NCBI RefSeq assembly: GCF_000591415.1
Contig: NZ_JEMF01000022.1
Coordinates: forward strand, 1-48,449
Direction of reading: 5' to 3'
DNA: 48,449 bases
Source: Cobetia crustatorum
Lineage (GTDB): Bacteria; Pseudomonadota; Gammaproteobacteria; Pseudomonadales; Halomonadaceae
The position numbers and the translations under genes are program-made. Positions 1 through 10,346 of the stretch are shown piece by piece. The first letter of the stretch is position 1. Each line of letters begins with the position of its first letter. Under the pieces are notes generated by a model, which was not told the DNA's origin, ran no database searches, and was given only the letters and a program-made list of their open reading frames with translations.

Positions 1-68
1 ATGCGTACTTTACGCACCGGGCCGGTTCAGCGCAAGGCCTTTTTGAAGAGATTGTCATTCAGTTGTCA

Positions 69-82
69 TGCCTGATCAGGCA
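69..82. repeat. Perfect 14-bp palindrome TGCCTGATCAGGCA
   Basis: The two halves TGCCTGA and TCAGGCA are exact reverse complements with no spacer. It could be a small operator for an off-window gene or part of a hairpin, but nothing nearby identifies a binding protein. Confidence 0.4.
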
Positions 83-282
83 AGGCACTACCCACGCCAG
101 TCCAGGCTCTCATCTGCCTTTTTGCTCCTTCTATGGTTTCTCTCTACCCCGTCTTCTATCTACCCCCTTTCAACAGACTTTCTGCCAATCCTGCTCCGCC
201 CCTACTACATACCCTCTACTTAGCCGCGCTCAACAACTTCCACCACCATGCCTGAATTCCAGTCCCCAAGAACGCATTCGGC

Positions 283-300
283 CCCGCCATGAATGGCGGG
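283..300 (-). terminator. Hairpin downstream of pssA
   Basis: CCCGCCAT at 283-290 and ATGGCGGG at 293-300 form an 8-bp GC-rich stem, 29 bases past the pssA stop codon. There is no clear run of T on the minus strand after it, so it is a possible rather than certain rho-independent terminator. Confidence 0.4.
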
Positions 301-328
301 CCGAATATCAGAGATCACACTCCCCTGC

Positions 329-1186
329 TTATCCTTGCTTGCTGCTGCGCATCTTGCGCCCTAGCGCCATGACTGGGCCACTGGCCACATAGAGAGCGAA
401 GAGGCCGAGCAGCATCACGGACGGCTCCAGTGAGATGACCACGAAGGCCAGCACGATAGCGAGCAGCGCCACGAAGGGCACCGGCCCCTTGAGATCGATC
501 TCCTTGAAGCTGTAGTAGCGGATATTTGACACCATCAGGATGCCGGCAGCTGCCACCACGAAGACCATCAGTGACTTGAAGGCGAAGGTTTCGGCATCAA
601 AGTTGTGCATCGTCCAGACGCAGCCAGCGACCAATGCGGCGGCAGCCGGACTTGGCAGGCCAATGAACCACTTCTTGTCAGTGGAGCCACTCTGGACGTT
701 GAAGCGCGCCAAGCGCAGCGCTGCACCGGCCACATAGACGAAGGCGGCGATCCAGCCGATCTTGCCCACATCCTGAAGTATCCAACTGAATGTGACCAAC
801 GCTGGCGCCACGCCGAAAGACAGCATGTCTGCCAAGCTGTCATATTCGGCGCCAAAAGCACTCTGAGTATTGGTCAGGCGTGCCACTCGTCCGTCAAGGC
901 CATCAAGTACCATTGAGACAAAGATGGCAATGGAGGCATTGGCAAACTCACCGTTCAGTGCGCACACCACCGCAAAGAAACCGGAGAACAACGCCGAGGT
1001 GGTAAACAGGTTGGGCAGCAGGTAGATACCACGTCGTCTGACAGGCTTGCCATCCTCAACCGTATCTTCCACTACCTCACTGTCATCCGTGAACTCTTCC
1101 ACCACCTTGTCCAGCACGGAACTGGTGCGGCGTGGCTGCTCTTCAGGTGCATCTTCTGCGCCGGGATGTCGATTGTCGTCAGTCAT
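329..1186 (-). CDS. pssA: CDP-diacylglycerol--serine O-phosphatidyltransferase
   Basis: This integral membrane enzyme makes phosphatidylserine from CDP-diacylglycerol and L-serine, the first committed step toward phosphatidylethanolamine. The 285-residue product carries the complete CDP-alcohol phosphotransferase signature: D95, D98-G99, A102-R103, G112, D116 and D120. Several hydrophobic segments follow an acidic N-terminal tail of about 50 residues that is likely cytoplasmic. It is the multi-membrane-span type found in Bacillus and pseudomonads, unlike the peripheral E. coli PssA. The ATG has AAGGA about five bases upstream. It lies downstream of ilvC on the same strand, as in Pseudomonas, but a strong hairpin at 1334-1367 separates them, so pssA probably has its own promoter as well. 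Confidence 0.93.
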   Translation of the reverse strand: MTDDNRHPGAEDAPEEQPRRTSSVLDKVVEEFTDDSEVVEDTVEDGKPVRRRGIYLLPNLFTTSALFSGFFAVVCALNGEFANASIAIFVSMVLDGLDGRVARLTNTQSAFGAEYDSLADMLSFGVAPALVTFSWILQDVGKIGWIAAFVYVAGAALRLARFNVQSGSTDKKWFIGLPSPAAAALVAGCVWTMHNFDAETFAFKSLMVFVVAAAGILMVSNIRYYSFKEIDLKGPVPFVALLAIVLAFVVISLEPSVMLLGLFALYVASGPVMALGRKMRSSKQG

Positions 1187-1333
1187 GGGATTCCTTGCAT
1201 CTTGCCTCGTCGTGGCAGGGTAACGTCATTCTACACCTGCCAGTGACCGCGAATAGTGCTGACACCCTAGCGGCCTCATCGCTGACTGTCACTTTCCTCA
1301 TCGACTCATTACCGATAGATACGCATAAACGCA

Positions 1334-1367
1334 AGCGGGGCGCCCTCCTGATGGAGAGCGCCCCGCT
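1334..1367 (-). terminator. Rho-independent terminator after ilvC
   Basis: A stem of about 15 bp with one mismatch pairs 1334-1348 with 1353-1367 around the four-base loop TGAT. It begins 28 bases past the ilvC stop. The minus strand beyond the stem is moderately T-rich (GTTTATG). Confidence 0.75.
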
Positions 1368-1395
1368 CATTTCACGCCAGATCCAGAAGGAAGGA

Positions 1396-2766
<1,371 letters not shown>

Positions 2767-3687
2767 ATGGACAATCGCCAACTCAAGCAATTCCTGACCC
2801 TCGCCGAGACGCTTCACTTCGGACGCGCCAGTACCGCCTGCCATCTAAGCGCCTCAGCGCTGTCGCGCGCCATTCGCGCCATGGAAGAAGACCTGGGCGT
2901 CACTTTATTCGAACGTGACAACCGCAGTGTCGCTCTGACGCCCGCCGGCGAACGCTTCCGACGTCATGCTCGCGAACTGCTGAATCAGTGGGATGACATA
3001 CGTCAGTCACTGCTGGAGGACAGCAACGAGCTACGCGGAGAGCTATCTCTCTATTGCTCGGTGACCGCCAGCTATAGTTTCTTGTACGACATTCTCGCCG
3101 CCTTTCGCGCTCGTCATCCACATGTGGAATTGAAACTGCACACAGGTGACCCGGCAGTGGCGCTGGAGCGTGTATTGATGGGCCATGAGGATCTCGCGAT
3201 TGCCGCTCGCCCCGATGTACTGCCAGCCCGCCTTGCCTTCACTGACTTTGCCGAGTCACCGCTACGCTTTATCGCCCCACGCCGTGATGGCCCCGGCCAA
3301 CAGCTTGAAGGCATCGATGAGACAGGTGCAGACGAGACAAGTATCGATTGGGCACGCGTGCCGATGATTCTTTCGGAGACTGGTCTCGCACGTGAGCGCT
3401 TCGATGTCTGGTGTCATACACGAGGCATCAAACCGCGCTTATACGCTCAAGTCGCCGGTAACGAAGCAATCGTCAGCATGGTCGGATTGGGATTTGGCAT
3501 CGGCGTGGTGCCACAGATAGTGCTCGACAACTCTCCGCTGGCCGATCAGGTACGTATCCTCGAAGTCGATCCGCCGCTGACACCTTACAAGGTGGGACTG
3601 TGCGTGCAGGAGAAGCGTTTGCGGCACCCATTGGTGCGCGCCCTCTGGGATGAGCTGCCTAACAGTCCATTACGCACCACCGATTGA
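2767..3687 (+). CDS. ilvY: LysR-family activator of ilvC
   Basis: This 306-residue LysR-type regulator matches IlvY closely along its length: an N-terminal winged helix-turn-helix (about residues 1-60, with HFGRAS and LSASALSRAIRAMEEDLG), then the two-lobed inducer domain with features shared with E. coli IlvY such as YCSVTASYS, LHTGDPA and EAIVSMVGLGFG. IlvY activates ilvC and represses itself, sensing acetolactate or acetohydroxybutyrate, so ilvC is switched on when its substrate accumulates. The divergent position next to ilvC supports the name. The ATG at 2767 gives the family N-terminus MD-R-LK-FL; the longer open frame from 2632 has no recognisable extra domain. The ribosome binding site is weak. 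It converges on ilvH and the two share a terminator. Confidence 0.93.
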   Translation: MDNRQLKQFLTLAETLHFGRASTACHLSASALSRAIRAMEEDLGVTLFERDNRSVALTPAGERFRRHARELLNQWDDIRQSLLEDSNELRGELSLYCSVTASYSFLYDILAAFRARHPHVELKLHTGDPAVALERVLMGHEDLAIAARPDVLPARLAFTDFAESPLRFIAPRRDGPGQQLEGIDETGADETSIDWARVPMILSETGLARERFDVWCHTRGIKPRLYAQVAGNEAIVSMVGLGFGIGVVPQIVLDNSPLADQVRILEVDPPLTPYKVGLCVQEKRLRHPLVRALWDELPNSPLRTTD

Positions 3688-3731
3688 AAACCTCATCCGC
3701 CGGAATCCAATAGACCGAGAAAGGAAGCACA

Positions 3732-3767
3732 GATGAAAACGGCGCCCCGAAGGGCGCCGTTTTCATC
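3732..3767. terminator. Bidirectional terminator between ilvY and ilvH
   Basis: A perfect 16-bp stem (3732-3747 with 3752-3767) closes on a CGAA tetraloop. Each strand ends in TTTTC after the GC-rich core, so it can stop transcription from both convergent genes. Confidence 0.9.
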
Positions 3768-3790
3768 TTGCGATCTTGCCCATGCCTGTC

Positions 3791-4282
3791 TTACAGGCTC
3801 AGCACCTTCTCGCCACGTGCAATGCCAGAAACACCCGTACGCGCGACTTCCAGTACGCCCACCGGCTGCATTGCCGCCAGGAAGGCATCCAGCTTGCCGG
3901 TGTCACCAGTGATCTGGATGGTATAGAGGCTCGGCGTGATATCGACGATCTGGGCACGGAAGATATCCGCCGTCCGTTTGATCTCGTCACGCTGAGCACC
4001 CAATGCCTTGACCTTGACCAGCATCAGTTCGCGCTCGATGTGGCTGCCCTCGGTCAGATCTACCAGCTTGACCACATCAATCAGCTTGTTGAGATGCTTG
4101 GTGATCTGTTCGATGACCTTATCTTCACCCACCGTGGTGACCGTAAGACGTGACAGCGTTGCATCTTCCGTCGGCGCCACGTTGAGGGTTTCGATATTGA
4201 AGTTACGCTGTGAAAACAGGCCGACGATTCGTGACAGCGCACCCGGTTCATTTTCCAGCAGAATGGAGATGATATGTCGCAT
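3791..4282 (-). CDS. ilvH: Acetolactate synthase small (regulatory) subunit
   Basis: This 163-residue protein, identical in length to E. coli IlvH, is the regulatory subunit of acetohydroxyacid synthase. The N-terminal ACT domain (about residues 1-75, starting MRHIISILLENEPGALSRI) binds valine for feedback inhibition; the C-terminal half forms the second ferredoxin-like fold and activates the large subunit. Its ATG overlaps the ilvI stop codon by one base (TGATG at 4280-4284), a classic sign of translational coupling that keeps the two subunits in proportion. It is the last gene of the ilvIH unit, followed by the 3732-3767 terminator. Confidence 0.96.
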   Translation of the reverse strand: MRHIISILLENEPGALSRIVGLFSQRNFNIETLNVAPTEDATLSRLTVTTVGEDKVIEQITKHLNKLIDVVKLVDLTEGSHIERELMLVKVKALGAQRDEIKRTADIFRAQIVDITPSLYTIQITGDTGKLDAFLAAMQPVGVLEVARTGVSGIARGEKVLSL

Positions 4283-6006
4283 CAGGTCCGCTCCGTCTTC
4301 GTAAGCAGCATGTCACGCATGGAGCCAAGAGGCACCTGCATCGGATAGACGTGTTCACGCGGGTCAACATAGACATCGAGGAACACCAGCTCGTCCTTGT
4401 TGCGGAAGACCTCTTCCAGCGCCGGCTCCAACTCTTCCACCGTGTGCACCTTGATGGCACGGAAGCCATAGGCACCCGCCAGCTGGACAAAGTCCGGCAG
4501 CGACTGCATGTAGGAATGCGAATGGCGAGACTTGTAGTTCAAGTCCTGCCACTGGCGCACCATACCCAGCGACTGGTTATTGAGATTGATGATCTTAACC
4601 CCGACACCATACTGCTTACAGGTCGAGAACTCCTGCATCATCATTTGGAAACTGCCTTCACCAGTGAACAGCACCACTTCGTCATCCGGGTAAGACATCT
4701 TGATGCCCATGGCCGCCGGGAAGCCGAAGCCCATGGTGCCGAGCCCACCGGAGGTGATCCAACGATTGGGAAGTTCGAACTTGTAGTACTGCGCGGCAAA
4801 CATCTGATGCTGACCGACGTCGGTCGCTACAAAGGCTTCGCCACGCGTCACGCGGTGCACCGCCTCAACGACCTGCTGAGGCTTGAGTGGCTCACCCGGG
4901 GCAGCCGGCTCGTAGAGCTTGCCTTCACGTTCGGCACGCCAGCCATCGATCTGGGTCCACCAGGCGGCCAGCGCCTCAGGATTGGCCAGCTCGCGCCCCT
5001 GCACAAGGCTGATCATCTCGTTGATCACGGCGTCCGCCGGACCGACGATCGGTACATCGGCGCGCACGGTCTTGGAGACCGAGCTCGGGTCGATATCGAC
5101 ATGAATGATCTTGGCGGTCGGGCAGAACTTCGAGGTGTTGTTGGTCACGCGGTCATCAAAGCGTGCGCCGATACAGATGATCAGATCCGTATGGTGCATG
5201 GCATTGTTAGACTCGTAGGAGCCGTGCATGCCAGGCCAGCCCAGACACTGACGATCGCCTTGCGGATAGGCACCAATGCCCATCAGCGAGGTGGTAATCG
5301 GGAAGCCGAGACGGCGGACCAGGTCGGTCAGCGCCTCACAGGCACGCCCAGACACCACGCCACCACCAGTGAAGAACAACGGGCGACGCGCCTTGAGCAT
5401 CAGCTCAACCGCTTTCTTGATCTGACCACTATGGCCACGGGTCACCGGGCTATAGGAGCGCATGCGTACTTTTTTCGGGTAGCTGTACTCATAGCGCTCG
5501 GTCGGTGCCGTCATATCCTTCGGAATGTCGATCACGACCGGCCCGGGGCGACCACTGCCGGCAAGATAGAAGGCCTTCTTGATGACGCCCGGGATTTCGC
5601 TCGGGTGCCTGATCGAGAAGCTGTGTTTCACGATGGGCCGAGTCACACCGACGATATCAGTTTCCTGGAAGGCATCTTCGCCAATCAGGTGACTGGCGAC
5701 CTGTCCGCACAACACCACCATCGGAATCGAGTCCATATAAGCGGTGGCGATACCGGTCACGGCATTAGTCGCACCGGGACCAGAGGTCACCAGTACCACG
5801 CCAGGCTTGCCGGAGGCACGTGCGTAGCCATCAGCCGCATGGGTAGCAGCCTGCTCATGACGGACCAGGATGTGCTGAACCTTGTCCTGACGGAACAGGG
5901 CGTCATAGATATGCAGCGCCGCTCCCCCGGGATAGCCGTAAATATATTCCACGCCCTCATCGTGCAGGGCACGGGCGATCATGTCAGCGCCAGAAAGCAA
6001 TTCCAC
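4282..6006 (-). CDS. ilvI: Acetolactate synthase large (catalytic) subunit
   Basis: This thiamine diphosphate enzyme condenses pyruvate with pyruvate or 2-oxobutyrate, the first step in branched-chain amino acid synthesis. From the GTG at 6006 the product is 574 residues, the length of E. coli IlvI. GGGGAG lies about 9 bases before that GTG, and the sequence from there (ELLSGADMIARAL) matches the family; the open frame runs on to 6147 but adds an arginine-rich, unrelated stretch. The catalytic glutamate is E51 (VRHEQ). The cofactor motif is GEG rather than the textbook GDG, followed by INLNN about 25 residues later. Pyrimidine-, diphosphate- and FAD-binding domains follow the usual order. The gene is coupled to ilvH and preceded by a long, hairpin-rich leader. 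Confidence 0.96.
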   Translation of the reverse strand: MELLSGADMIARALHDEGVEYIYGYPGGAALHIYDALFRQDKVQHILVRHEQAATHAADGYARASGKPGVVLVTSGPGATNAVTGIATAYMDSIPMVVLCGQVASHLIGEDAFQETDIVGVTRPIVKHSFSIRHPSEIPGVIKKAFYLAGSGRPGPVVIDIPKDMTAPTERYEYSYPKKVRMRSYSPVTRGHSGQIKKAVELMLKARRPLFFTGGGVVSGRACEALTDLVRRLGFPITTSLMGIGAYPQGDRQCLGWPGMHGSYESNNAMHHTDLIICIGARFDDRVTNNTSKFCPTAKIIHVDIDPSSVSKTVRADVPIVGPADAVINEMISLVQGRELANPEALAAWWTQIDGWRAEREGKLYEPAAPGEPLKPQQVVEAVHRVTRGEAFVATDVGQHQMFAAQYYKFELPNRWITSGGLGTMGFGFPAAMGIKMSYPDDEVVLFTGEGSFQMMMQEFSTCKQYGVGVKIINLNNQSLGMVRQWQDLNYKSRHSHSYMQSLPDFVQLAGAYGFRAIKVHTVEELEPALEEVFRNKDELVFLDVYVDPREHVYPMQVPLGSMRDMLLTKTERT

Positions 6007-6518
6007 TTGATTATTCTCCCCTGGAGGTCTCGAGTGCGTCCGGCGGCAATACGCAAGCCGGATCGAGTGCGACCTGAATGTCGCTGCCGTGTTGTCACGG
6101 CACCTGATGCCAAACCCTGGCGTCTGAGGCCCGGTTAGGGCCTGCACTCTTGTCGCATCGGTTGGATGCGGTCGGGGCTGATGGCCGGTCGGTACGGTTG
6201 GCGTACCCGGACCGGCGTATCCTTCGACAGGCGGACAGAGACTCAGCGTCTGTCCTTAACGCGGTACTTCGAGGGTCACTCGAAAGGCCGCGCCCGCAAT
6301 CAGGAATGGTCAAGAGTCCAACAGCCACGAGAGGCTGTCAACTGCCCCTTACGCCACTTTGCGTCGCTTGCGCCAAAAGCCACGCCAAAGATGCAAAATG
6401 TCGCCACATCCATGCGCAAGACATCACCATCAGTCATTATTTCGCAATTTACTGCCTCATCAATTTCACATGAGTGTGTACGTAATTGCCTGAACACGAC
6501 CACTCCTCGGAAATGACA
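6007..6518 (-). promoter_or_regulatory. Long structured leader upstream of ilvI
   Basis: More than 500 bases separate the ilvI start from the clpB terminator and hold no credible gene. On the ilvI-sense strand there are several hairpins: 6184-6216 (13 bp with a two-base bulge and five-base loop), 6233-6255 (7 bp), 6321-6338 (6 bp) and 6127-6143 (6 bp). None is followed by a T run, and no leader peptide with runs of Ile, Leu or Val codons was found, so classical attenuation is not supported. The distance would suit an Lrp-controlled promoter as in E. coli ilvIH, but that is inference. Confidence 0.45.
6184..6216 (-). other. Strong hairpin in ilvI leader
   Basis: GCCGGTC (6184-6190) pairs with GACCGGC (6210-6216) and the adjacent GGTACG (6191-6196) pairs with CGTACC (6202-6207). 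The bases at 6208-6209 bulge and the loop is five bases. No T tract follows, so it is not a canonical terminator. Confidence 0.6.
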
Positions 6519-6565
6519 ACGCCCCGCGGCCTGCTGGACATTACTGCCAGCCGCCCGCGAGGCGT
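6519..6565 (-). terminator. Terminator after clpB
   Basis: Three stem blocks (ACGCC/GGCGT, CGCGG/CCGCG and GCTGG/CCAGC, read on the clpB strand) form a long imperfect hairpin ending 17 bases past the clpB stop. The 3-prime flank reads GTTGTCATTTC, moderately T-rich and identical to the flank of the obgE terminator. Confidence 0.7.
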
Positions 6566-6581
6566 CGATGATGATGTGACT

Positions 6582-9212
6582 TTAGCGCGTGAAGGTCAGC
6601 TCACCGCCCTCTTCCGCCACATGGATGATATCCCCTGGCACGAAGTCACCGGCCAACAGCGAATGTGCCAATGGGTTCTCGATACGGCTCTGGATTGCGC
6701 GCTTGAGCGGACGAGCGCCATAGACAGGGTCAAAGCCCGCCTTGGCCAGCAACGCCATGGCCGCATCGCTGATCTCGAAGCCAAGGTCGCGATCTGCCAG
6801 ACGCGCCTTGAGACGTCCCAGTTGAATGCCAGCGATCGAGGCGATCTGCGACTGTCCCAATGCGTGAAAGACGACGACCTCATCAATGCGGTTGATCAGC
6901 TCAGGACGGAAGTGATTGCCTACCACTTCCATCACGGCGGCTTTCATGTCGTCGTACTGGAAAGCAGCTTTATCAGCAGCTTCGCCTTCTGTCTCGCCTT
7001 CAACTACACCATTGAGACCACTCATTCGCTGGATCATCTCAGACCCCAGATTCGAGGTCATCACGATCACAGTGTTGCGGAAATCGACAGTACGTCCCTG
7101 ACCATCGGTGAGACGGCCATCTTCCAGCACCTGCAACAGGATATTGAAGACATCCGGATGCGCCTTCTCCACTTCATCCAGCAACAGCACGGAATACGGT
7201 TTGCGACGCACAGCCTCGGTCAGATAACCGCCTTCTTCGTAGCCGACATAGCCGGGAGGCGCACCGATCAAGCGAGCCACGGAGTGCTTCTCCATGAACT
7301 CCGACATGTCGATACGCACCATCGCCTCTTCGGTATCGAACAGGAAGTTGGCCAGCGATTTACAGAGCTCGGTCTTGCCAACGCCAGTCGGGCCGAGGAA
7401 CAGGAAGGAGCCGTTGGGACGATTCGGATCCGACAGCCCCGCACGTGAACGACGTACCGCGTTGGCCACCGCGATTACCGCCTCGTCCTGACCAATCACC
7501 TTCTCGTGCAGCGCCTCTTCCATGCGCAGCAGCTTGTCACGCTCACCTTCAAGCATCTTGGAAACAGGGATGCCGGTCCAACGCGAGACAACCTCGGCAA
7601 TCTCTTCCTCAGTGACATTGGAGCGCAGCAATACGTGAGTCGAGGTGTCTGCCTCACCCTCACCCACCTCACTGATCTGTTTCTCAAGACCGGGGATCAC
7701 ACCGTACTGCAGCTCGGACATGCGGCTGAGGTCGCCTGCGCGTCGTGCCTGCTCAAGATCGATACGTGCTTGCTCAAGCTCAGCCTTGAACTGGGCCGCA
7801 CCCTGAATGCTGGCTTTCTCGGCCTTCCAGACTTCATCGAGGTCCGCGTATTCACGCTCCAATTCAGTGATCTGCACTTCCAGGGCATCGAGACGCTTGA
7901 GCGCGGCTTCATCCGTCTCCTTCTTGAGCGCCTCGCGCTCCATCTTGAGCTGGATCAGGCGACGATCGAGACGGTCCATCTCCTCCGGCTTGGAGTCCAG
8001 CTCCATGCGGATACGTGAGGCCGCCTCATCAATCAGATCAATCGCCTTGTCCGGCAGCTGGCGATCCGTGATGTAGCGCGAGGACAACCGTGCCGCCGCA
8101 ATGATGGCGCTATCAGTGATATCGACACCGTGGTGCACTTCATAGCGCTCTTTCAAGCCGCGCAGAATGGCAACGGTGTCTTCTTCACTGGGCTGGTCGA
8201 CCTGTACCTTCTGGAAACGACGCTCCAATGCAGCATCTTTCTCGATGTACTGGCGATATTCATTCAGCGTGGTGGCACCGACACAATGCAGCTCGCCACG
8301 CGCCAGCGCCGGCTTGAGCATGTTGCCGGCATCCATCGCGCCCTCGGCCTTGCCCGCGCCGACCATGGTATGCAGCTCATCAATGAACAGGATGACCTGC
8401 CCTTCTTCCTGCGACAGCTCCTTGAGCACCGACTTGAGGCGCTCCTCGAACTCCCCTCGGAACTTGGCCCCCGCCAGCAGCGAGCCCATGTCCAGTGACA
8501 GCACACGCTTGTTCTTGAGACCTTCCGGCACTTCGCCATTGACGATGCGACTGGCAAGCCCCTCGACGATAGCCGTCTTTCCCACCCCCGGCTCACCGAT
8601 TAGTACCGGATTGTTCTTGGTGCGGCGCTGCAATACCTGAATCGTGCGACGAATCTCTTCATCGCGCCCGATGACAGGGTCCAGCTTGCCGGCACGCGCA
8701 CGTTCGGTCAGGTCCATGGTGTACTTGTTGAGCGCTTCGCGATTGTTCTCCGCGTCTGCATCCCCCACGGCTTCACCACCACGCAGGGCATCAATCGCCG
8801 ATGCCAGTGCTGGTTTCTTGACGCCGGAAGAGATGAACAGCTTGCCAAGATCACCGCCCAGCTCTAGCGCGACTAGCAACGCGAGCTCGGAGGCAATGAA
8901 TTGGTCGCCGCGCCTCTGGGCCTCGCGGTCCGCGAGATTCAACAACTTGCCGAGTGCCTGAGAAGGTGCGACGTTGCCATCGAACTGTGAGACGGTTGGC
9001 AGATCATCCAGCTGACGCTTCAGGCCACTCATCAGCGCTGTAGCATCACCACCGGCCTTGTTAACCAGTGCCTTGAGGCCACCATCACGGTCCTCCAGCA
9101 ACGCCAGCAACAAGTGCTGAGGATGGATTTCATTGTGGCCACGTCCGACGGCGAGGGACTGAGCATCGGCCAATGCGTTCTGTAGCTTGCTGGTCAGTTT
9201 ATCTATGCGCAT
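6582..9212 (-). CDS. clpB: ATP-dependent disaggregase ClpB (Hsp104 family)
   Basis: ClpB is a cytoplasmic hexameric AAA+ chaperone that pulls polypeptides out of aggregates with DnaK. The 876-residue product has two Clp N repeats (about 1-145), nucleotide-binding domain 1 with Walker A GEPGVGKT at 206-213, a long coiled-coil middle domain (about 405-525), and nucleotide-binding domain 2 with GPTGVGKT at 607-614 followed by the C-terminal D2 small domain. The ATG at 9212 has AGGAG 7 bases upstream and gives the family N-terminus MRIDKLT. It is about 19 residues longer than the E. coli protein (857), mainly from an acidic insertion near residues 729-752 in domain 2. A sigma-32 promoter precedes it, and its own terminators bound it. 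Confidence 0.97.
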   Translation of the reverse strand: MRIDKLTSKLQNALADAQSLAVGRGHNEIHPQHLLLALLEDRDGGLKALVNKAGGDATALMSGLKRQLDDLPTVSQFDGNVAPSQALGKLLNLADREAQRRGDQFIASELALLVALELGGDLGKLFISSGVKKPALASAIDALRGGEAVGDADAENNREALNKYTMDLTERARAGKLDPVIGRDEEIRRTIQVLQRRTKNNPVLIGEPGVGKTAIVEGLASRIVNGEVPEGLKNKRVLSLDMGSLLAGAKFRGEFEERLKSVLKELSQEEGQVILFIDELHTMVGAGKAEGAMDAGNMLKPALARGELHCVGATTLNEYRQYIEKDAALERRFQKVQVDQPSEEDTVAILRGLKERYEVHHGVDITDSAIIAAARLSSRYITDRQLPDKAIDLIDEAASRIRMELDSKPEEMDRLDRRLIQLKMEREALKKETDEAALKRLDALEVQITELEREYADLDEVWKAEKASIQGAAQFKAELEQARIDLEQARRAGDLSRMSELQYGVIPGLEKQISEVGEGEADTSTHVLLRSNVTEEEIAEVVSRWTGIPVSKMLEGERDKLLRMEEALHEKVIGQDEAVIAVANAVRRSRAGLSDPNRPNGSFLFLGPTGVGKTELCKSLANFLFDTEEAMVRIDMSEFMEKHSVARLIGAPPGYVGYEEGGYLTEAVRRKPYSVLLLDEVEKAHPDVFNILLQVLEDGRLTDGQGRTVDFRNTVIVMTSNLGSEMIQRMSGLNGVVEGETEGEAADKAAFQYDDMKAAVMEVVGNHFRPELINRIDEVVVFHALGQSQIASIAGIQLGRLKARLADRDLGFEISDAAMALLAKAGFDPVYGARPLKRAIQSRIENPLAHSLLAGDFVPGDIIHVAEEGGELTFTR

Positions 9213-9288
9213 GGTGCTTCTCCTGAGAGTCATGGCGGTACTCCTTTTCTCAGGAGCTTCGCCTGTAACAATTCGTATCTGACACTCA

Positions 9289-9316
9289 AGATGGGGGCTG
9301 CCCAGTGGCTTTCAAG
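9289..9316 (-). promoter_or_regulatory. Sigma-32 heat-shock promoter of clpB
   Basis: On the minus strand CTTGAAA (9316-9310) is followed after 13 bases by CCCCATCT (9296-9289). This matches the sigma-32 consensus CTTGAAA, spacer, CCCCATnT almost perfectly. The predicted start of transcription is near 9282, giving a leader of about 70 bases. Confidence 0.9.
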
Positions 9317-9394
9317 GGAGCTTTCGCGGCAATGCAGCATACATGGTGACTTTCCTGATCCAGATCACCTCGAAAGCACCTTCTGGTAAAAACA

Positions 9395-9439
9395 ACAACG
9401 CCCCACCCACCTGAATCATTCAAGTGGGTGGGGCGTTGT
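9395..9439 (-). terminator. Strong terminator after pgeF
   Basis: A 16-bp perfect stem pairs 9395-9410 with 9424-9439. On the minus strand it is followed by GTTTTTACC, a good T tract. It separates the rluD-pgeF unit from the clpB heat-shock promoter. Confidence 0.9.
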
Positions 9440-9498
9440 GCGGACAATAATCGCTATCAGCTCATGCGAGCTAATCCCAACGAGTCCATCAAGGCAAT

Positions 9499-10278
9499 TC
9501 AGCGCAGCCAGATAACGGTAGCCAAGCGCCCTGTCACACCATCATCGCGACGGTGGGAGTAGAAGCGCGGCTCTGATGCAGTACAGAAATGCCCACCGCT
9601 GACATGGCCAACACCAGCACGCTCAAGTCGCAGACGTGCCAGCTTGTAAAGATCACACATATAGTGACCCAACCGATAAGGGCTAGCTTCGAAGGCATCT
9701 TCCGCTGCTGGCTGATCAGACAGAAAAGCATCTCGTACTTCAGGGCCCACCTCGAACTGCGCATTGGAGATGGCCGGCCCTAACCAAGCCATCAGCTCAC
9801 CAGGGTCTTCCCCGAGTCGCGCAACCGTGGCTTCGAGCACACCTTCTACCAATCCACGCCAGCCAGCATGTGCCACACCGATACGAGTGCCCTGGCGATC
9901 GCAGAACAATACCGGCAAGCAATCCGCCGTCATCACGACACAGGCTTGTCCCGTACCGGTGCTGACACAGGCATCTGCACGCGGCGCTACGACTGTTTCA
10001 GAATGCTCCTCACCGTGGCAGACCTCGAAGGCATCCATGACCTGAGTGCCATGCACCTGATCGAGCCAGGCCAACGGGCGGCCATCATCAACTTCTGCCG
10101 CCAGCAACTCCCGCACCCGCGCCACCATTATCGGGTCATCACCGACATGCAGCGCGGGATTGAAGCCGGCAAAAGGGCCCTGGCTTGGGCCACTCTCGCG
10201 CGTGGTGACAAAGGCCTGCACCGGACTGGGTGCGGGCCAATCCGGCAAAATCAGGGTCGGGCGCTGGCTGTCGTGCAT
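9499..10278 (-). CDS. pgeF: Purine nucleoside phosphorylase / peptidoglycan editing factor PgeF (YfiH, DUF152)
   Basis: This 259-residue cytoplasmic protein belongs to the DUF152 (CNF1/YfiH-like) family. Members have been shown to act as purine nucleoside phosphorylases and, in E. coli, to keep L-Ser from replacing L-Ala in peptidoglycan; older annotation as laccase or polyphenol oxidase is weaker. The zinc-site elements are present in order: the histidine of QVHGTQV, the cysteine of MTADCLPVLF and the histidine of GVAHAGWRG. The ATG at 10278 was chosen because AGGAG lies 5 bases upstream; the open frame to 10344 overlaps the 3-prime end of rluD. It sits 68 bases downstream of the frame-corrected rluD stop, in the conserved rluD-pgeF-clpB order. 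Confidence 0.92.
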   Translation of the reverse strand: MHDSQRPTLILPDWPAPSPVQAFVTTRESGPSQGPFAGFNPALHVGDDPIMVARVRELLAAEVDDGRPLAWLDQVHGTQVMDAFEVCHGEEHSETVVAPRADACVSTGTGQACVVMTADCLPVLFCDRQGTRIGVAHAGWRGLVEGVLEATVARLGEDPGELMAWLGPAISNAQFEVGPEVRDAFLSDQPAAEDAFEASPYRLGHYMCDLYKLARLRLERAGVGHVSGGHFCTASEPRFYSHRRDDGVTGRLATVIWLR

Positions 10279-10346
10279 GTCATCTCCTTGAGCCAGCACT
10301 GTGACAATCGGCATTTTTCCTCGACCGTCACAGCGCCAGCACAAAA

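Larger units (their letters stand above)
1..328. other. Intergenic left edge, no gene supported
   Basis: No convincing coding sequence is seen here. A plus-strand open frame across it has no family resemblance, no good ribosome binding site and poor codon character. The stretch holds a perfect 14-bp palindrome at 69-82 and a GC-rich hairpin at 283-300 downstream of pssA. The region is pyrimidine-rich on the plus strand between about 100 and 250. Confidence 0.6.

Noticed and set aside
63-392. 109-residue plus-strand frame at the left edge
   Set aside because: It runs into the 3-prime end of pssA in antisense, has Ser/Pro/Leu-rich low-quality sequence and no ribosome site.
4351-6138. 595-residue open frame on the plus strand opposite ilvI
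   Set aside because: It is a mirror of the GC-rich ilvI coding strand. Its residues (many His, Arg, Asp) match no family and there is no ribosome site.
6095-6328. Minus-strand frame in the ilvI leader as a possible leader peptide
   Set aside because: MAVGLLTIPDCGRG has no run of Ile, Leu or Val codons and no following terminator-antiterminator pair.
6486-7448. 320-residue plus-strand open frame opposite the clpB 3-prime end
   Set aside because: It starts inside the clpB terminator and mirrors clpB codons.
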